A stretch of 9,964 bases of DNA from Thermoplasmata archaeon (GCA_023135545.1 JAGLSY010000056.1:1-9964), one strand, 5' to 3'. Positions 1 to 6,534 are shown, counted from the first letter of the stretch. The notes: generated from the sequence alone by a model not told the origin. Numbers and translations: made by a program.

Positions 1-948
1 TATCTTCTTCATGGCTCCTACACTGTCCTTGAACCTGTAGTCGTATTTTTCCTCCCACTGGAAATGGTCCTCCACGCTGGGAAAAACCCCGAAGAGGAGG
101 AAGTTGTATCTGCCTATACCGGCTTCGTATGCCAGGGGGATGTGGTTGTCATTCTGGATGGCCTTCAATATCTTGTCCTTGGAACGCTTGACCTCCATGA
201 GATAGTAAACCAGTATCTGGTCCGGCGGCACGAAAAATCTCGGGAACCTGCATGCTGGTTTTCCGACTATTCCGGCCAGGGCCAGGGCCTTGATCCTTCT
301 CTCGATGGTCTTTCTGTGGACGTCCAGTTTCTGGGCCAGAAGGTTTTCATTTGTCCTGATCCCGGCCCCGGTCACCAACATCTTCATTATGTCAAAGCAG
401 AGCCGATTGGTATTGTAGCCATTGAGCTCCAGCTTTCCATTCTTTTTCAGTTTCTCCTCCATCACGTATATCGGGGAGTATGGTTGGTGCTTGATTATGT
501 CCTTGTTGCTGAATATGAGCACATGGGCCGAGTTCCTTCTCTCCCTCGGCGGGATCTTCCCTTCTCTGACGATACTTTTTTTCCACTGGCCATAGGTATG
601 GATGTCCCTGTGATACTCGATAAGAAGGGTGTTGTATTCCTCATCCCGCACGTGGAAGGCAGCGAAGATGTGCTCGTCATCCCTGAACCATTTTTCTGTT
701 TCCTCTGACCTTGGAAGTTCTGCCCTGGCTATCGTCAGTAGGGGATACTCATTGTATAGCCACTTGAATGGATAGACCGGTCTGTTGATTATTTCATTCT
801 TGAAAAGGGCATTGATCTGGGTCTTGATGGTGTTCCTGTGCTTGTTCAGGTTGTTTGCGATATGGCTCACGTTCACCTCGACGCCGTGTCCGCTGCAAAT
901 ATTGTGAAGCAGTTCCAGGTTCAGCCTGTCCGATAGCAGATCGCTCAT
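1..948 (-). CDS. Tandem winged-helix DNA-binding regulator, Lrp/AsnC-like (partial, 3' end off the left edge)
   Basis: An uninterrupted reading frame on the minus strand starts at the ATG at 948-946 and runs to base 1, giving 316 residues with no stop. I see a first helix-turn-helix around residues 18-56 (NVSHIANNLNKHRNTIKTQI) and a second around 186-232 (RTNENLLAQKLDVHRKTIER), the latter very like the AsnC/Lrp type. Each is followed by a similar segment, about 70-124 and 243-301, sharing an E-x-x-R-S pattern, D/N-x-H-I, Y-N-x-L-L and a closing Q-W. The protein therefore looks like a duplicated [winged helix + effector-like domain] unit. Probable role: cytoplasmic transcription regulator. It is divergent from the hydrogenase operon, so control of that operon or of itself is plausible but inferred. 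The start fits a TATA-like box about 25 bases upstream, implying a leaderless message. The carboxyl end is outside the window. Confidence 0.8.
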   Translation of the reverse strand, partial: MSDLLSDRLNLELLHNICSGHGVEVNVSHIANNLNKHRNTIKTQINALFKNEIINRPVYPFKWLYNEYPLLTIARAELPRSEETEKWFRDDEHIFAAFHVRDEEYNTLLIEYHRDIHTYGQWKKSIVREGKIPPRERRNSAHVLIFSNKDIIKHQPYSPIYVMEEKLKKNGKLELNGYNTNRLCFDIMKMLVTGAGIRTNENLLAQKLDVHRKTIERRIKALALAGIVGKPACRFPRFFVPPDQILVYYLMEVKRSKDKILKAIQNDNHIPLAYEAGIGRYNFLLFGVFPSVEDHFQWEEKYDYRFKDSVGAMKKI

Positions 949-968
949 ACACACCCTTAAAAATCATC

Positions 969-976
969 AATATAAA
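969..976 (-). promoter_or_regulatory. TATA-like box of the tandem winged-helix gene
   Basis: On the minus strand this reads TTTATATT, centred about 25 bases before the ATG at 948. At that distance an archaeal TATA box would place the transcript start at or next to the start codon, giving a leaderless mRNA. The bases AAGGGTG just before the ATG could alternatively be a weak ribosome binding site on a short leader. Confidence 0.5.
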
Positions 977-988
977 TACATTATGTAT
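976..988. promoter_or_regulatory. Candidate operator palindrome next to the regulator promoter
   Basis: ATACAT and ATGTAT form a perfect inverted repeat around a single central base. It directly abuts the minus-strand TATA-like box at 969-976, where the BRE and TFB would sit. A repressor bound here would block initiation, so autoregulation by the adjacent winged-helix protein is a reasonable guess. No binding evidence is available from sequence. Confidence 0.3.
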
Positions 989-1172
989 GATTAATTATCG
1001 ATTATGCTATAATGTGTCTGGCAAAGCATTCAATAATATCGTATGGTCTTAACAATACCTAATAGTACAATAATATTATTCAATGCCGTTAATTGTATCA
1101 ATTATAGCATTTTTTTGCTTATTTAATATCAGCATTCTTATATAACTATCTAGATTCTACTTGCTCAATTCC

Positions 1173-1180
1173 TTATATAT
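1173..1180 (+). promoter_or_regulatory. TATA-like box of the KaiC-like/hydrogenase operon
   Basis: TTATATAT is centred about 52 bases before the ATG at 1229, predicting a transcript start near 1202-1204 and a leader of about 25 bases that contains the GGAGG at 1217-1221. A second candidate, TTATATAA, lies at 1138-1145 and would give a longer leader. Which one is used cannot be decided from sequence. Confidence 0.45.
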
Positions 1181-1228
1181 GGTCTGGCAGTGAATACTGC
1201 TGTGCAGACCAAAACTGGAGGAAATCAA

Positions 1229-1948
1229 ATGAATAGAACGTATAAGTTAAACATTAATGGTTTGGACGACAAGATGGAAGGAGGCATACCCGAAAAGCAC
1301 ATAGTTCTGCTCGCCGGAACCCCGGGAACAATGAAATCCACACTGGCCTACTATTTTCTTCTGGCAAATGCCAGGGAGGAAGAGGTCAAGGCGCTTTACC
1401 TGACGCTGGAGCAGGATAGGGACAATTTCATGTATCATCTGAAAAAGCTGGGGCTGGATGACACGGCCGAGGGACGCATGAACCTGTATGACCTTTCCAC
1501 GACAAGGGAAGAATGGATGAAATTCAGCCAGGGTGCCGCCGATGAATCGGGCACGATGGACCTGGAGACATTCAAGAGGCAGCTGGAGACCCTGAAGACC
1601 GCGATGGGCTTTGACCTGCTGGTAATCGATTCTTTGCCGGTGGTGGAGCTGATGTTCAAGATGAAGGACCCGAGAGAAGATTTATTCCACTTTTTCAAGT
1701 GGCTGAAGCAGCTGGGTGTTACGACCTTCCTCATAACCGAGATGACACAGGACTCGCCCAAGTTCAGCAAGCACGACATCGATTTTCTGGCAGACGGTAT
1801 CATAAAGCTGTCAGTGGTCCAGATGAGCCCGACCAAGAGCCAGAGGCAGATCCAGGTTGTCAAGATGAGGGGTGTACACCACACCACAGACCCCTTCGAA
1901 TTCCGCTACACGCCAGACGGGTTCGAGGCTTTGAAGATAATAATTTAA
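1229..1948 (+). CDS. KaiC-like / RAD55-family RecA-fold ATPase, single domain, first gene of the hydrogenase operon
   Basis: A 239-residue RecA-fold ATPase of the archaeal KaiC/RAD55 type, about one KaiC domain long. The start at 1229 is chosen over an in-frame ATG at 1190 because GGAGG at 1217-1221 lies seven bases upstream. The P-loop is at residues 30-37 and reads GTPGTMKS: lysine 36 and serine 37 are present, but methionine takes the place of the usual glycine before the lysine. A glutamate at 61 (YLTLEQD) sits where KaiC-type proteins carry their catalytic acidic residue, and the Walker B strand is LLVIDS with aspartate 134. There is no second KaiC domain, signal peptide or membrane segment. 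Only 12 bases separate its stop from hydBG, so it should be co-transcribed with the hydrogenase. Relatives are poorly characterised. A link to hydrogenase regulation, assembly or energy sensing is inference; a circadian role is not supported. Confidence 0.85.
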   Translation: MNRTYKLNINGLDDKMEGGIPEKHIVLLAGTPGTMKSTLAYYFLLANAREEEVKALYLTLEQDRDNFMYHLKKLGLDDTAEGRMNLYDLSTTREEWMKFSQGAADESGTMDLETFKRQLETLKTAMGFDLLVIDSLPVVELMFKMKDPREDLFHFFKWLKQLGVTTFLITEMTQDSPKFSKHDIDFLADGIIKLSVVQMSPTKSQRQIQVVKMRGVHHTTDPFEFRYTPDGFEALKIII

Positions 1949-1960
1949 GGAGGATAATCG

Positions 1961-3880
1961 ATGAAAATAATATCGAAAGAGGATTTTTCATCCTTCGTAA
2001 ATGCCCTTATCCAGGATGACGGGCTGGATGTAGAGGGAGTGAAGGCCAAAGGAAACAAGTTCGTGTTCGGACCACTGGATTCGGCCGGCGAGCTACGCCT
2101 GGACTATGATGTCACGATATTGCCTCCCAAGAAATACTTCTTGCCCCAGTACGAGACAATGATGCACTTCGATATCTCGACTGGCACGGTTACCGCACCC
2201 CCGATTACCAACAAGAAGGTCATAATCGGTATTCACCCCTACGACCTGGCAGCTATCCAGCAGATGGACAAGTACTTCTTTGACACCCACGTAGATGACA
2301 TCTACCTTCAGAAGAGGAAGAACAGCATACTGGTTGGCATCGTGCCTGTAAATGCGTCGGAAACCGCTTTTTACGGAGACCTGGCCAAGGCCAGCGGCGG
2401 ACCCGCAGATATCGCATTCGACCTGATGTTAACAGATTTGGGTAATAACTATGCGGTGTTGCCTGGCAGCCAGATCGGAGCAGAACTTCTCGCAAAGGCC
2501 AATGTCAGGGACGCTCAGCCCCAGGAAATGGAGGCTGTCAAGGGAGCGCAGTTGCATGCCATGGACAAGGCGTCCAGGGGCCTGAAAGTAGGCCCCAAGG
2601 GATGGCACGCGCTTCTCACCAGGAACTATGACAGCGGGATATGGTCGGAGCAGGCGGAGAAATGTCTGTCCTGCGGCTCGTGTACCCTGGTCTGTCCCAC
2701 CTGTTTCTGCTATGATGTGACTGACGAGCTGAACCTGGATTTGACATCGGGGGTAAGGCAGAGGACCTGGGACGGCTGCCTGCTGAGGGACTTCACCAAG
2801 GTTGCTCCCGGGGAGGTATTCAGGGAGGATATCAAGGACAGGTATAGGCACAGGTTCAACCGTAAGGGAAAATACCTGCCAGATGCCCTGGGCTTCGTGG
2901 CATGTGTCGGCTGCGGCAGATGCTCCAGCCAGTGTGTTCCCGACATTGCAGACCCACTCAACCTTTTCAACATGTTATCCGAATCTACTACAGAATCGGT
3001 CCCTGATGCAGATGTGCAGCACGTACCTGAAAAACACGACCTGGCACAGACGATCGGAGCAGACCTTTACGTGCCCCGTCCGGCAACCCTGAGAAGGGTG
3101 GTCAAGCTTACCGAGAAGGAGACATTGTTCGAGATAGCACTGGACGACGGCCAGCCCCTGGGACACCAGCCGGGCCAGTTCGTCGAGGTTTCTATCATGG
3201 GTGTCGGGGAGGCCCCGATCTCCGTGTCATCCGCACCAGGTGGCAACACCTTCCAGATAGTTGTCAGGAACATCGGTGATGTGACCAGCGCGCTTCATGC
3301 CAAGAAGGAGGGCGACAAGATAGGAATAAGAGGGCCATTCGGAAACGGCTTTGACACCGCGGTGCTGAAGGGAAAGAACCTTCTCTTTATCGGCGGAGGT
3401 CTGGGTATCGTTCCCATGCGCTCCCTGATAAACTACGTGCTCGACAACCGCCAGGACTTCGGAAAGGTCATGATTCTCTACGGATGCAAGGACCCCACCG
3501 AGCTTCTCTTCAACGAGGAAGTGAAGAAATGGGAGGCACGCGACGATGTCATAATGCACAAGACGGTTGACACATGTGCAGAGGGTGAAACATGGGACGG
3601 CCAGATAGGTGTGATAACCACCATCATGCCTCTAGTGACCTTCGATCCCATGAACACCTACGCCATTGTCGTTGGACCACCCATCATGTACAGGTTCGTA
3701 AATCGCGACCTGCTGAGCATGGGTATGCCAGAGCAGAACATCATTGTCTCCTTGGAGAGGCGGATGAAGTGCGGCGTGGGAAAGTGCGGCCACTGTCAGA
3801 TAAACGGCATCTACGTATGCAAGGAAGGGCCAGTGTTCAATTATAAAGACGTTAAAGAACATCCGGAGGCGTTTTCATGA
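1961..3880 (+). CDS. hydBG: Fused [NiFe]-hydrogenase (sulfhydrogenase) beta-gamma subunit, HydB-HydG
   Basis: One 639-residue frame holds two proteins that are normally separate. Residues 1 to about 350 match HydB: a long amino-terminal domain followed by two ferredoxin-like cysteine sets, C235/238/241/245 (then C248 and C250) and C315/318/321/325, each able to ligate a [4Fe-4S] cluster. Residues from about 368 on match HydG, a ferredoxin-NADP reductase-like module: FAD-binding region with ISVSSAP, nucleotide loop GGGLGIVPM near 478-486, and a [2Fe-2S] site at C604/609/612/620. The sum fits the two usual proteins, so this is a full-length fusion. The role is to pass electrons between the hydrogenase relay and FAD/NAD(P)(H) in the cytoplasm; related proteins also reduce polysulfide, and AsrA/AsrB sulfite reductase subunits share the fold. 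GGAGG at 1949-1953 sets the start. No cysteine occurs in the first 234 residues. Confidence 0.92.
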   Translation: MKIISKEDFSSFVNALIQDDGLDVEGVKAKGNKFVFGPLDSAGELRLDYDVTILPPKKYFLPQYETMMHFDISTGTVTAPPITNKKVIIGIHPYDLAAIQQMDKYFFDTHVDDIYLQKRKNSILVGIVPVNASETAFYGDLAKASGGPADIAFDLMLTDLGNNYAVLPGSQIGAELLAKANVRDAQPQEMEAVKGAQLHAMDKASRGLKVGPKGWHALLTRNYDSGIWSEQAEKCLSCGSCTLVCPTCFCYDVTDELNLDLTSGVRQRTWDGCLLRDFTKVAPGEVFREDIKDRYRHRFNRKGKYLPDALGFVACVGCGRCSSQCVPDIADPLNLFNMLSESTTESVPDADVQHVPEKHDLAQTIGADLYVPRPATLRRVVKLTEKETLFEIALDDGQPLGHQPGQFVEVSIMGVGEAPISVSSAPGGNTFQIVVRNIGDVTSALHAKKEGDKIGIRGPFGNGFDTAVLKGKNLLFIGGGLGIVPMRSLINYVLDNRQDFGKVMILYGCKDPTELLFNEEVKKWEARDDVIMHKTVDTCAEGETWDGQIGVITTIMPLVTFDPMNTYAIVVGPPIMYRFVNRDLLSMGMPEQNIIVSLERRMKCGVGKCGHCQINGIYVCKEGPVFNYKDVKEHPEAFS

Positions 3881-3930
3881 GCGAACGAAGAGAGCGCATG
3901 GAAAAGCCCGACTGCAAGGAGGGATTCTGA
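3877..3930 (+). CDS. Possible 17-residue micro-ORF between hydBG and hydD
   Basis: This frame encodes MSERRERMEKPDCKEGF and fills the gap exactly. Its ATG overlaps the hydBG stop as ATGA, and its own TGA is followed directly by the hydD ATG. It has a strong binding site, GGAGG at 3865-3869, seven bases upstream. It is very charged and holds one cysteine. It lies in the same frame as hydD, so it could also be the decayed start of a longer HydD separated by a single TGA. I do not recognise the peptide. It may be a translated coupling peptide, or only a spacer carrying the hydD ribosome binding site, which lies inside its last codons. Confidence 0.4.
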   Translation: MSERRERMEKPDCKEGF

Positions 3931-4713
3931 ATGAGTGATAAACCAAGAGTTGCATTTTTCGACTTTTCCAGCTGCGAGGGCTGTCAGCTTCAGGTGATCA
4001 ACCTGGAAGAGGCACTCCTTGACGTGCTGGCCCTGGTCGACATAGTCGAGTTCAGGGAGGCAATGAAAGAATCATCTGAAGAATATGACATTGCCATAAT
4101 CGAGGGCTCCATAACCAGGCCCATGGATGTCGAGCGGATCAAGAAGATAAGGGAGAGGGCCAGTATCCTTATTGCAATGGGAGCATGCGCCTATCTCGGC
4201 GGAATCCAGAGGATGGGAAACAAATGGACTCCCGAGGAGAACAAGGAAGAGGTGTATGCCAGGCATCCGGGCTCGGAAACGACCAAGGGCGACGATAACC
4301 CTTTCTTCGAGCAGCCGAGGCACAGGGCCGTTGACGAGATAGTCAAGGTCGATGCTGTCATACCTGGCTGCCCCATAGACTCCGACGAGTTCGCAAAGGT
4401 GCTGGTTGCACTTCTCACCGGAAAGAAACTGCCCATACCTGACTATCCGGTTTGCGTGGAGTGCAAGAAGAATGAAAACATCTGCCAGTTTGAGATTGGC
4501 GGCTTCTGCATGGGGCCGGTCGCCAGGGCCGGATGCGGGGCACCCTGCCCAACACACGGCGGCGAGTGCGAGGCATGCAGGGGATACGTCGACCATCCAC
4601 ACAGCCAGGCCCATGATGAAGTGCTGAAGAAGTACGGGCTTACGGCAGAGCAGATAATGAACCGGAAGACGATGTACACCTATCGATATATCGAGGAAGC
4701 CAGAGGTGAGTAA
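3931..4713 (+). CDS. hydD: [NiFe]-hydrogenase (sulfhydrogenase) delta subunit, small Fe-S subunit
   Basis: A 260-residue small subunit that carries the Fe-S relay between the NiFe site in HydA and the HydB-HydG protein. The proximal cluster ligands are clear: C15 and C18 in SCEGCQ, C86 in GACAYLGG and C147 in GCPIDSDE. A carboxyl-terminal cysteine-rich region supplies two more clusters: C175, C178, C185, C193, C202, C206, C213 and C216. There is no twin-arginine signal or membrane anchor, so the enzyme is cytoplasmic. The start is fixed by AGGAGGG at 3917-3923 and by the FDFSSCEGC opening typical of the family. The length is normal. The stop at 4711-4713 lies one base before the hydA start, and the hydA ribosome binding site is inside this gene's end. 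Confidence 0.94.
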   Translation: MSDKPRVAFFDFSSCEGCQLQVINLEEALLDVLALVDIVEFREAMKESSEEYDIAIIEGSITRPMDVERIKKIRERASILIAMGACAYLGGIQRMGNKWTPEENKEEVYARHPGSETTKGDDNPFFEQPRHRAVDEIVKVDAVIPGCPIDSDEFAKVLVALLTGKKLPIPDYPVCVECKKNENICQFEIGGFCMGPVARAGCGAPCPTHGGECEACRGYVDHPHSQAHDEVLKKYGLTAEQIMNRKTMYTYRYIEEARGE

Positions 4714-4714
4714 A

Positions 4715-6013
4715 ATGAGTGAAATTAACATAAATGTAGAACACCTGACAAGGGTGGAAGGGCACGGGAACATCGTGCTGAACGCCAAGAACGGCAACGT
4801 GGAGAAGGTCCAGTGGCAGGTTTCCGAGGCTCCGAGATTCTTCGAGAGCTTTGTCAGAGGCCGCCCGTACAACGAACTGAGCCACATCACATCCAGAATC
4901 TGCGGCATATGCTCTATCGGACATTCACTGGCATCATTGAAGGCCACCGAGGCGGCAATGGGCATCGAAATATCCGAGCAGACACAGCTCTTGAGAAGAC
5001 TGGCAGCACACGCCGAGAATCTCCAAAGCCATGTTCTCCATGTCGGCTACCTTGTTGCCCCGGACCTGCTTGGGGCTCCCAGCGTTATACCGCTGGCAAG
5101 CTCGCACACAGACGCGGTCCTGAAAATAGTGGGATTGCACAGATTGGCCAATGAATATTCCAACCTCACATGCGGAAGGACCGTTCACCCGGTCAGCCTG
5201 GTCGTGGGCGGTTTCAGCCACATTCCTTCGGAAAAGCAGTTGAAGGAGATGAGGCAAAAATGGGTGGATGCCATTCCGGATGTTGTCGCGGTGGCCGAGA
5301 TCGTGCTGGCCAACGCCCACAAACTTCCGAATTTCGTGAGGGAGACCGAGTTCGTCGCGCTTACCGCCGATGACGAGTACGCCATCTACGACGGGGACAT
5401 CGGCTCTACAGACACCGGCCGCGTGCCGGTCGACCAGTATCTGGATATAACCAACGAATTTGTGGTTCCCCATTCGACAGCCAAGTACACGAAACACAAC
5501 CGGGAATCCTACATGGTCGGAGCGCTGGCAAGGTTCAACCTCAACTACGACAGGCTCGGTCCGCTGGCAAAGGAATGGGCCGGAAAGTTCGGTCTAGAGC
5601 CGGTCAACCACAATCCATTCATGAACAACGTTGCCCAGCTGGTCGAGATAGTTCACTCAATCGAGGACACGCTGGCTCTCATCGACAAGCTCCTGGAGAA
5701 GGGAGTTGATGTCAACGAGAGGCCAAAGTACGAGGTCAAGGCCGGCAGGGGAATAGGCGCGGTAGACGTGCCCCGTGGCATTCTTTTCCATGACTACACC
5801 TACAATGACCAGGGAGTCTGCACAAAAGCCAACTGCATTATCCCGACCAACCAGAACCACAACAACATCAATCTGGACTTCCAGGCTTTTGCACCCACGA
5901 TACTTGACAAGCCGGAGGCAGAAATCGAACTTCTTCTGGAGATGCTGGTCAGGGCCTATGACCCGTGCATAAGCTGCTCCACCCACTACCTGAACGTGGA
6001 ATGGAAAAGGTAA
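4715..6013 (+). CDS. hydA: [NiFe]-hydrogenase (sulfhydrogenase) alpha subunit, catalytic
   Basis: A 432-residue NiFe large subunit that catalyses reversible H2 oxidation. The amino end has the family signature TRVEGHGN, the first ligand pair is RICGICS with C63 and C66, and the second is DPCISCSTH with C418 and C421. The protein ends only eight residues after histidine 424 (YLNVEWKR); this tail should be removed by the endopeptidase encoded next. Together with HydB-HydG and HydD this points to group 3b, a cytoplasmic bidirectional NAD(P)-linked hydrogenase or sulfhydrogenase, rather than F420-reducing or Mvh types, which lack the flavin reductase module. The ATG at 4715 is preferred over an in-frame GTG at 4706 because AGAGGTGA (4702-4709) sits just upstream of it. 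Confidence 0.95.
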   Translation: MSEININVEHLTRVEGHGNIVLNAKNGNVEKVQWQVSEAPRFFESFVRGRPYNELSHITSRICGICSIGHSLASLKATEAAMGIEISEQTQLLRRLAAHAENLQSHVLHVGYLVAPDLLGAPSVIPLASSHTDAVLKIVGLHRLANEYSNLTCGRTVHPVSLVVGGFSHIPSEKQLKEMRQKWVDAIPDVVAVAEIVLANAHKLPNFVRETEFVALTADDEYAIYDGDIGSTDTGRVPVDQYLDITNEFVVPHSTAKYTKHNRESYMVGALARFNLNYDRLGPLAKEWAGKFGLEPVNHNPFMNNVAQLVEIVHSIEDTLALIDKLLEKGVDVNERPKYEVKAGRGIGAVDVPRGILFHDYTYNDQGVCTKANCIIPTNQNHNNINLDFQAFAPTILDKPEAEIELLLEMLVRAYDPCISCSTHYLNVEWKR

Positions 6014-6040
6014 CCCATCTTATCTTTCCAACCGAAAGAA

Positions 6041-6084
6041 TGGAAGAGGCAAGTTAATATGCCTCTTCCACACTTTACCTTTTT
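6041..6084 (+). terminator. Hairpin plus T tract after hydA
   Basis: TGGAAGAGGCA (6041-6051) pairs perfectly with TGCCTCTTCCA (6060-6070), an 11-base-pair stem with an 8-base loop, followed by TTTTT at 6080-6084. This fits an operon terminator, an attenuator, or an mRNA stability element. It lies between hydA and the protease gene, so it could let the protease be expressed at a lower level than the structural subunits. A smaller stem, TCTTTC (6023-6028) with GAAAGA (6034-6039), precedes it. Confidence 0.55.
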
Positions 6085-6087
6085 ATT

Positions 6088-6534
6088 ATGACCACTGGAA
6101 TAATCGGAATAGGCAATCCCCTCATGGGCGACGACGGCGCTGGCCTGGCTGTATTGAGCCGTCTCCAAGCCGACCCCCTTCCGGATGTAAAGTTAATAGA
6201 GCTTGGCACGGGGGGGATCAACCTTGTTCATGAGCTGGCAGGCCTTGACAGGGCGATCATTATCGATGCCGCGGATTTCGGTGGCGATCCAGGTGAAATA
6301 AGGAAGTTCAAGCCAGACGAGGTAAGATCCCTGAAGACACAGGGCTACAGCCTCCATGACTGGGACCTGTTCACCACTCTGGACATATCAAAGAAGATGG
6401 GCGAACTGCCAGATGAAATAATCATCTTCGCAATACAGGTGGTGGAGACCGGCCATAAAGAAGGGTTGAGTCCACATGTGGTAGGGGCTGTTCCGGAGGT
6501 TGCCAGGATGATTCGGAAATTAATATTATTATAA
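6088..6534 (+). CDS. Hydrogenase maturation endopeptidase, peptidase family M52
   Basis: A 148-residue protease of the HycI/HybD family that removes the short carboxyl-terminal tail of the NiFe large subunit once nickel is in place, closing the active site. It has the amino-terminal signature GIGNPLMGDDGAG, with aspartate 16, aspartate 63 in DAADFGG and histidine 90 in SLHD at the places where the family binds nickel. Its position directly after hydA makes HydA, which ends in DPCISCSTH plus eight residues, the obvious substrate. There is no ribosome binding site before the ATG; the gene may be leaderless from its own promoter (TTAATAT at 6054-6060) or be read through from hydA past the hairpin. 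I give no symbol because several names are used for this family. Confidence 0.92.
   Translation: MTTGIIGIGNPLMGDDGAGLAVLSRLQADPLPDVKLIELGTGGINLVHELAGLDRAIIIDAADFGGDPGEIRKFKPDEVRSLKTQGYSLHDWDLFTTLDISKKMGELPDEIIIFAIQVVETGHKEGLSPHVVGAVPEVARMIRKLILL

Larger units (their letters stand above)
949..1228. other. AT-rich divergent control region between the regulator and the hydrogenase operon
   Basis: I see no credible gene in these 280 bases. They hold TATA-like boxes for both directions and a cluster of inverted repeats: ATACAT-t-ATGTAT at 976-988, AATAATATTATT at 1069-1080, TAATTG-tat-CAATTA at 1090-1104, and a widely spaced 10-base pair ATGCTATAAT (1004-1013) with ATTATAGCAT (1101-1110). A T7 run lies at 1110-1116. 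The motif GTCTGGCA occurs twice (1016-1023 and 1182-1189), each time just after a TATA-like stretch. AT-rich DNA gives palindromes by chance, so only some of these are likely to be operators. Confidence 0.6.

Noticed and set aside
64..708. A 214-codon plus-strand frame
   Set aside because: It lies wholly antisense to the tandem winged-helix gene, which has recognisable DNA-binding motifs and runs off the edge. The plus-strand translation has no recognisable features.
855..1052. A 65-codon plus-strand frame reaching into the divergent region
   Set aside because: Its first part is antisense to the regulator, the rest is AT-rich intergenic DNA, and it has no ribosome binding site or recognisable motif.
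1190..1228. An upstream ATG adding 13 residues to the KaiC-like protein
   Set aside because: No ribosome binding site precedes it and it would overlap the predicted transcript start; ATG 1229 has GGAGG at ideal distance.
1229..1948. A circadian clock KaiC
   Set aside because: Only one ATPase domain, no partner kaiA/kaiB in the window, and an altered P-loop. Archaeal KaiC-like proteins are broadly distributed and mostly not clock proteins.
3928..3930. The TGA before hydD as a recoded codon giving an extended HydD
   Set aside because: No sign of a recoding element is visible, and hydD has its own strong ribosome binding site and a normal family-type amino end at 3931.
4706..4714. A GTG start for hydA overlapping the end of hydD
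   Set aside because: The AGAGGTGA ribosome binding site itself covers this GTG and is correctly placed for ATG 4715.
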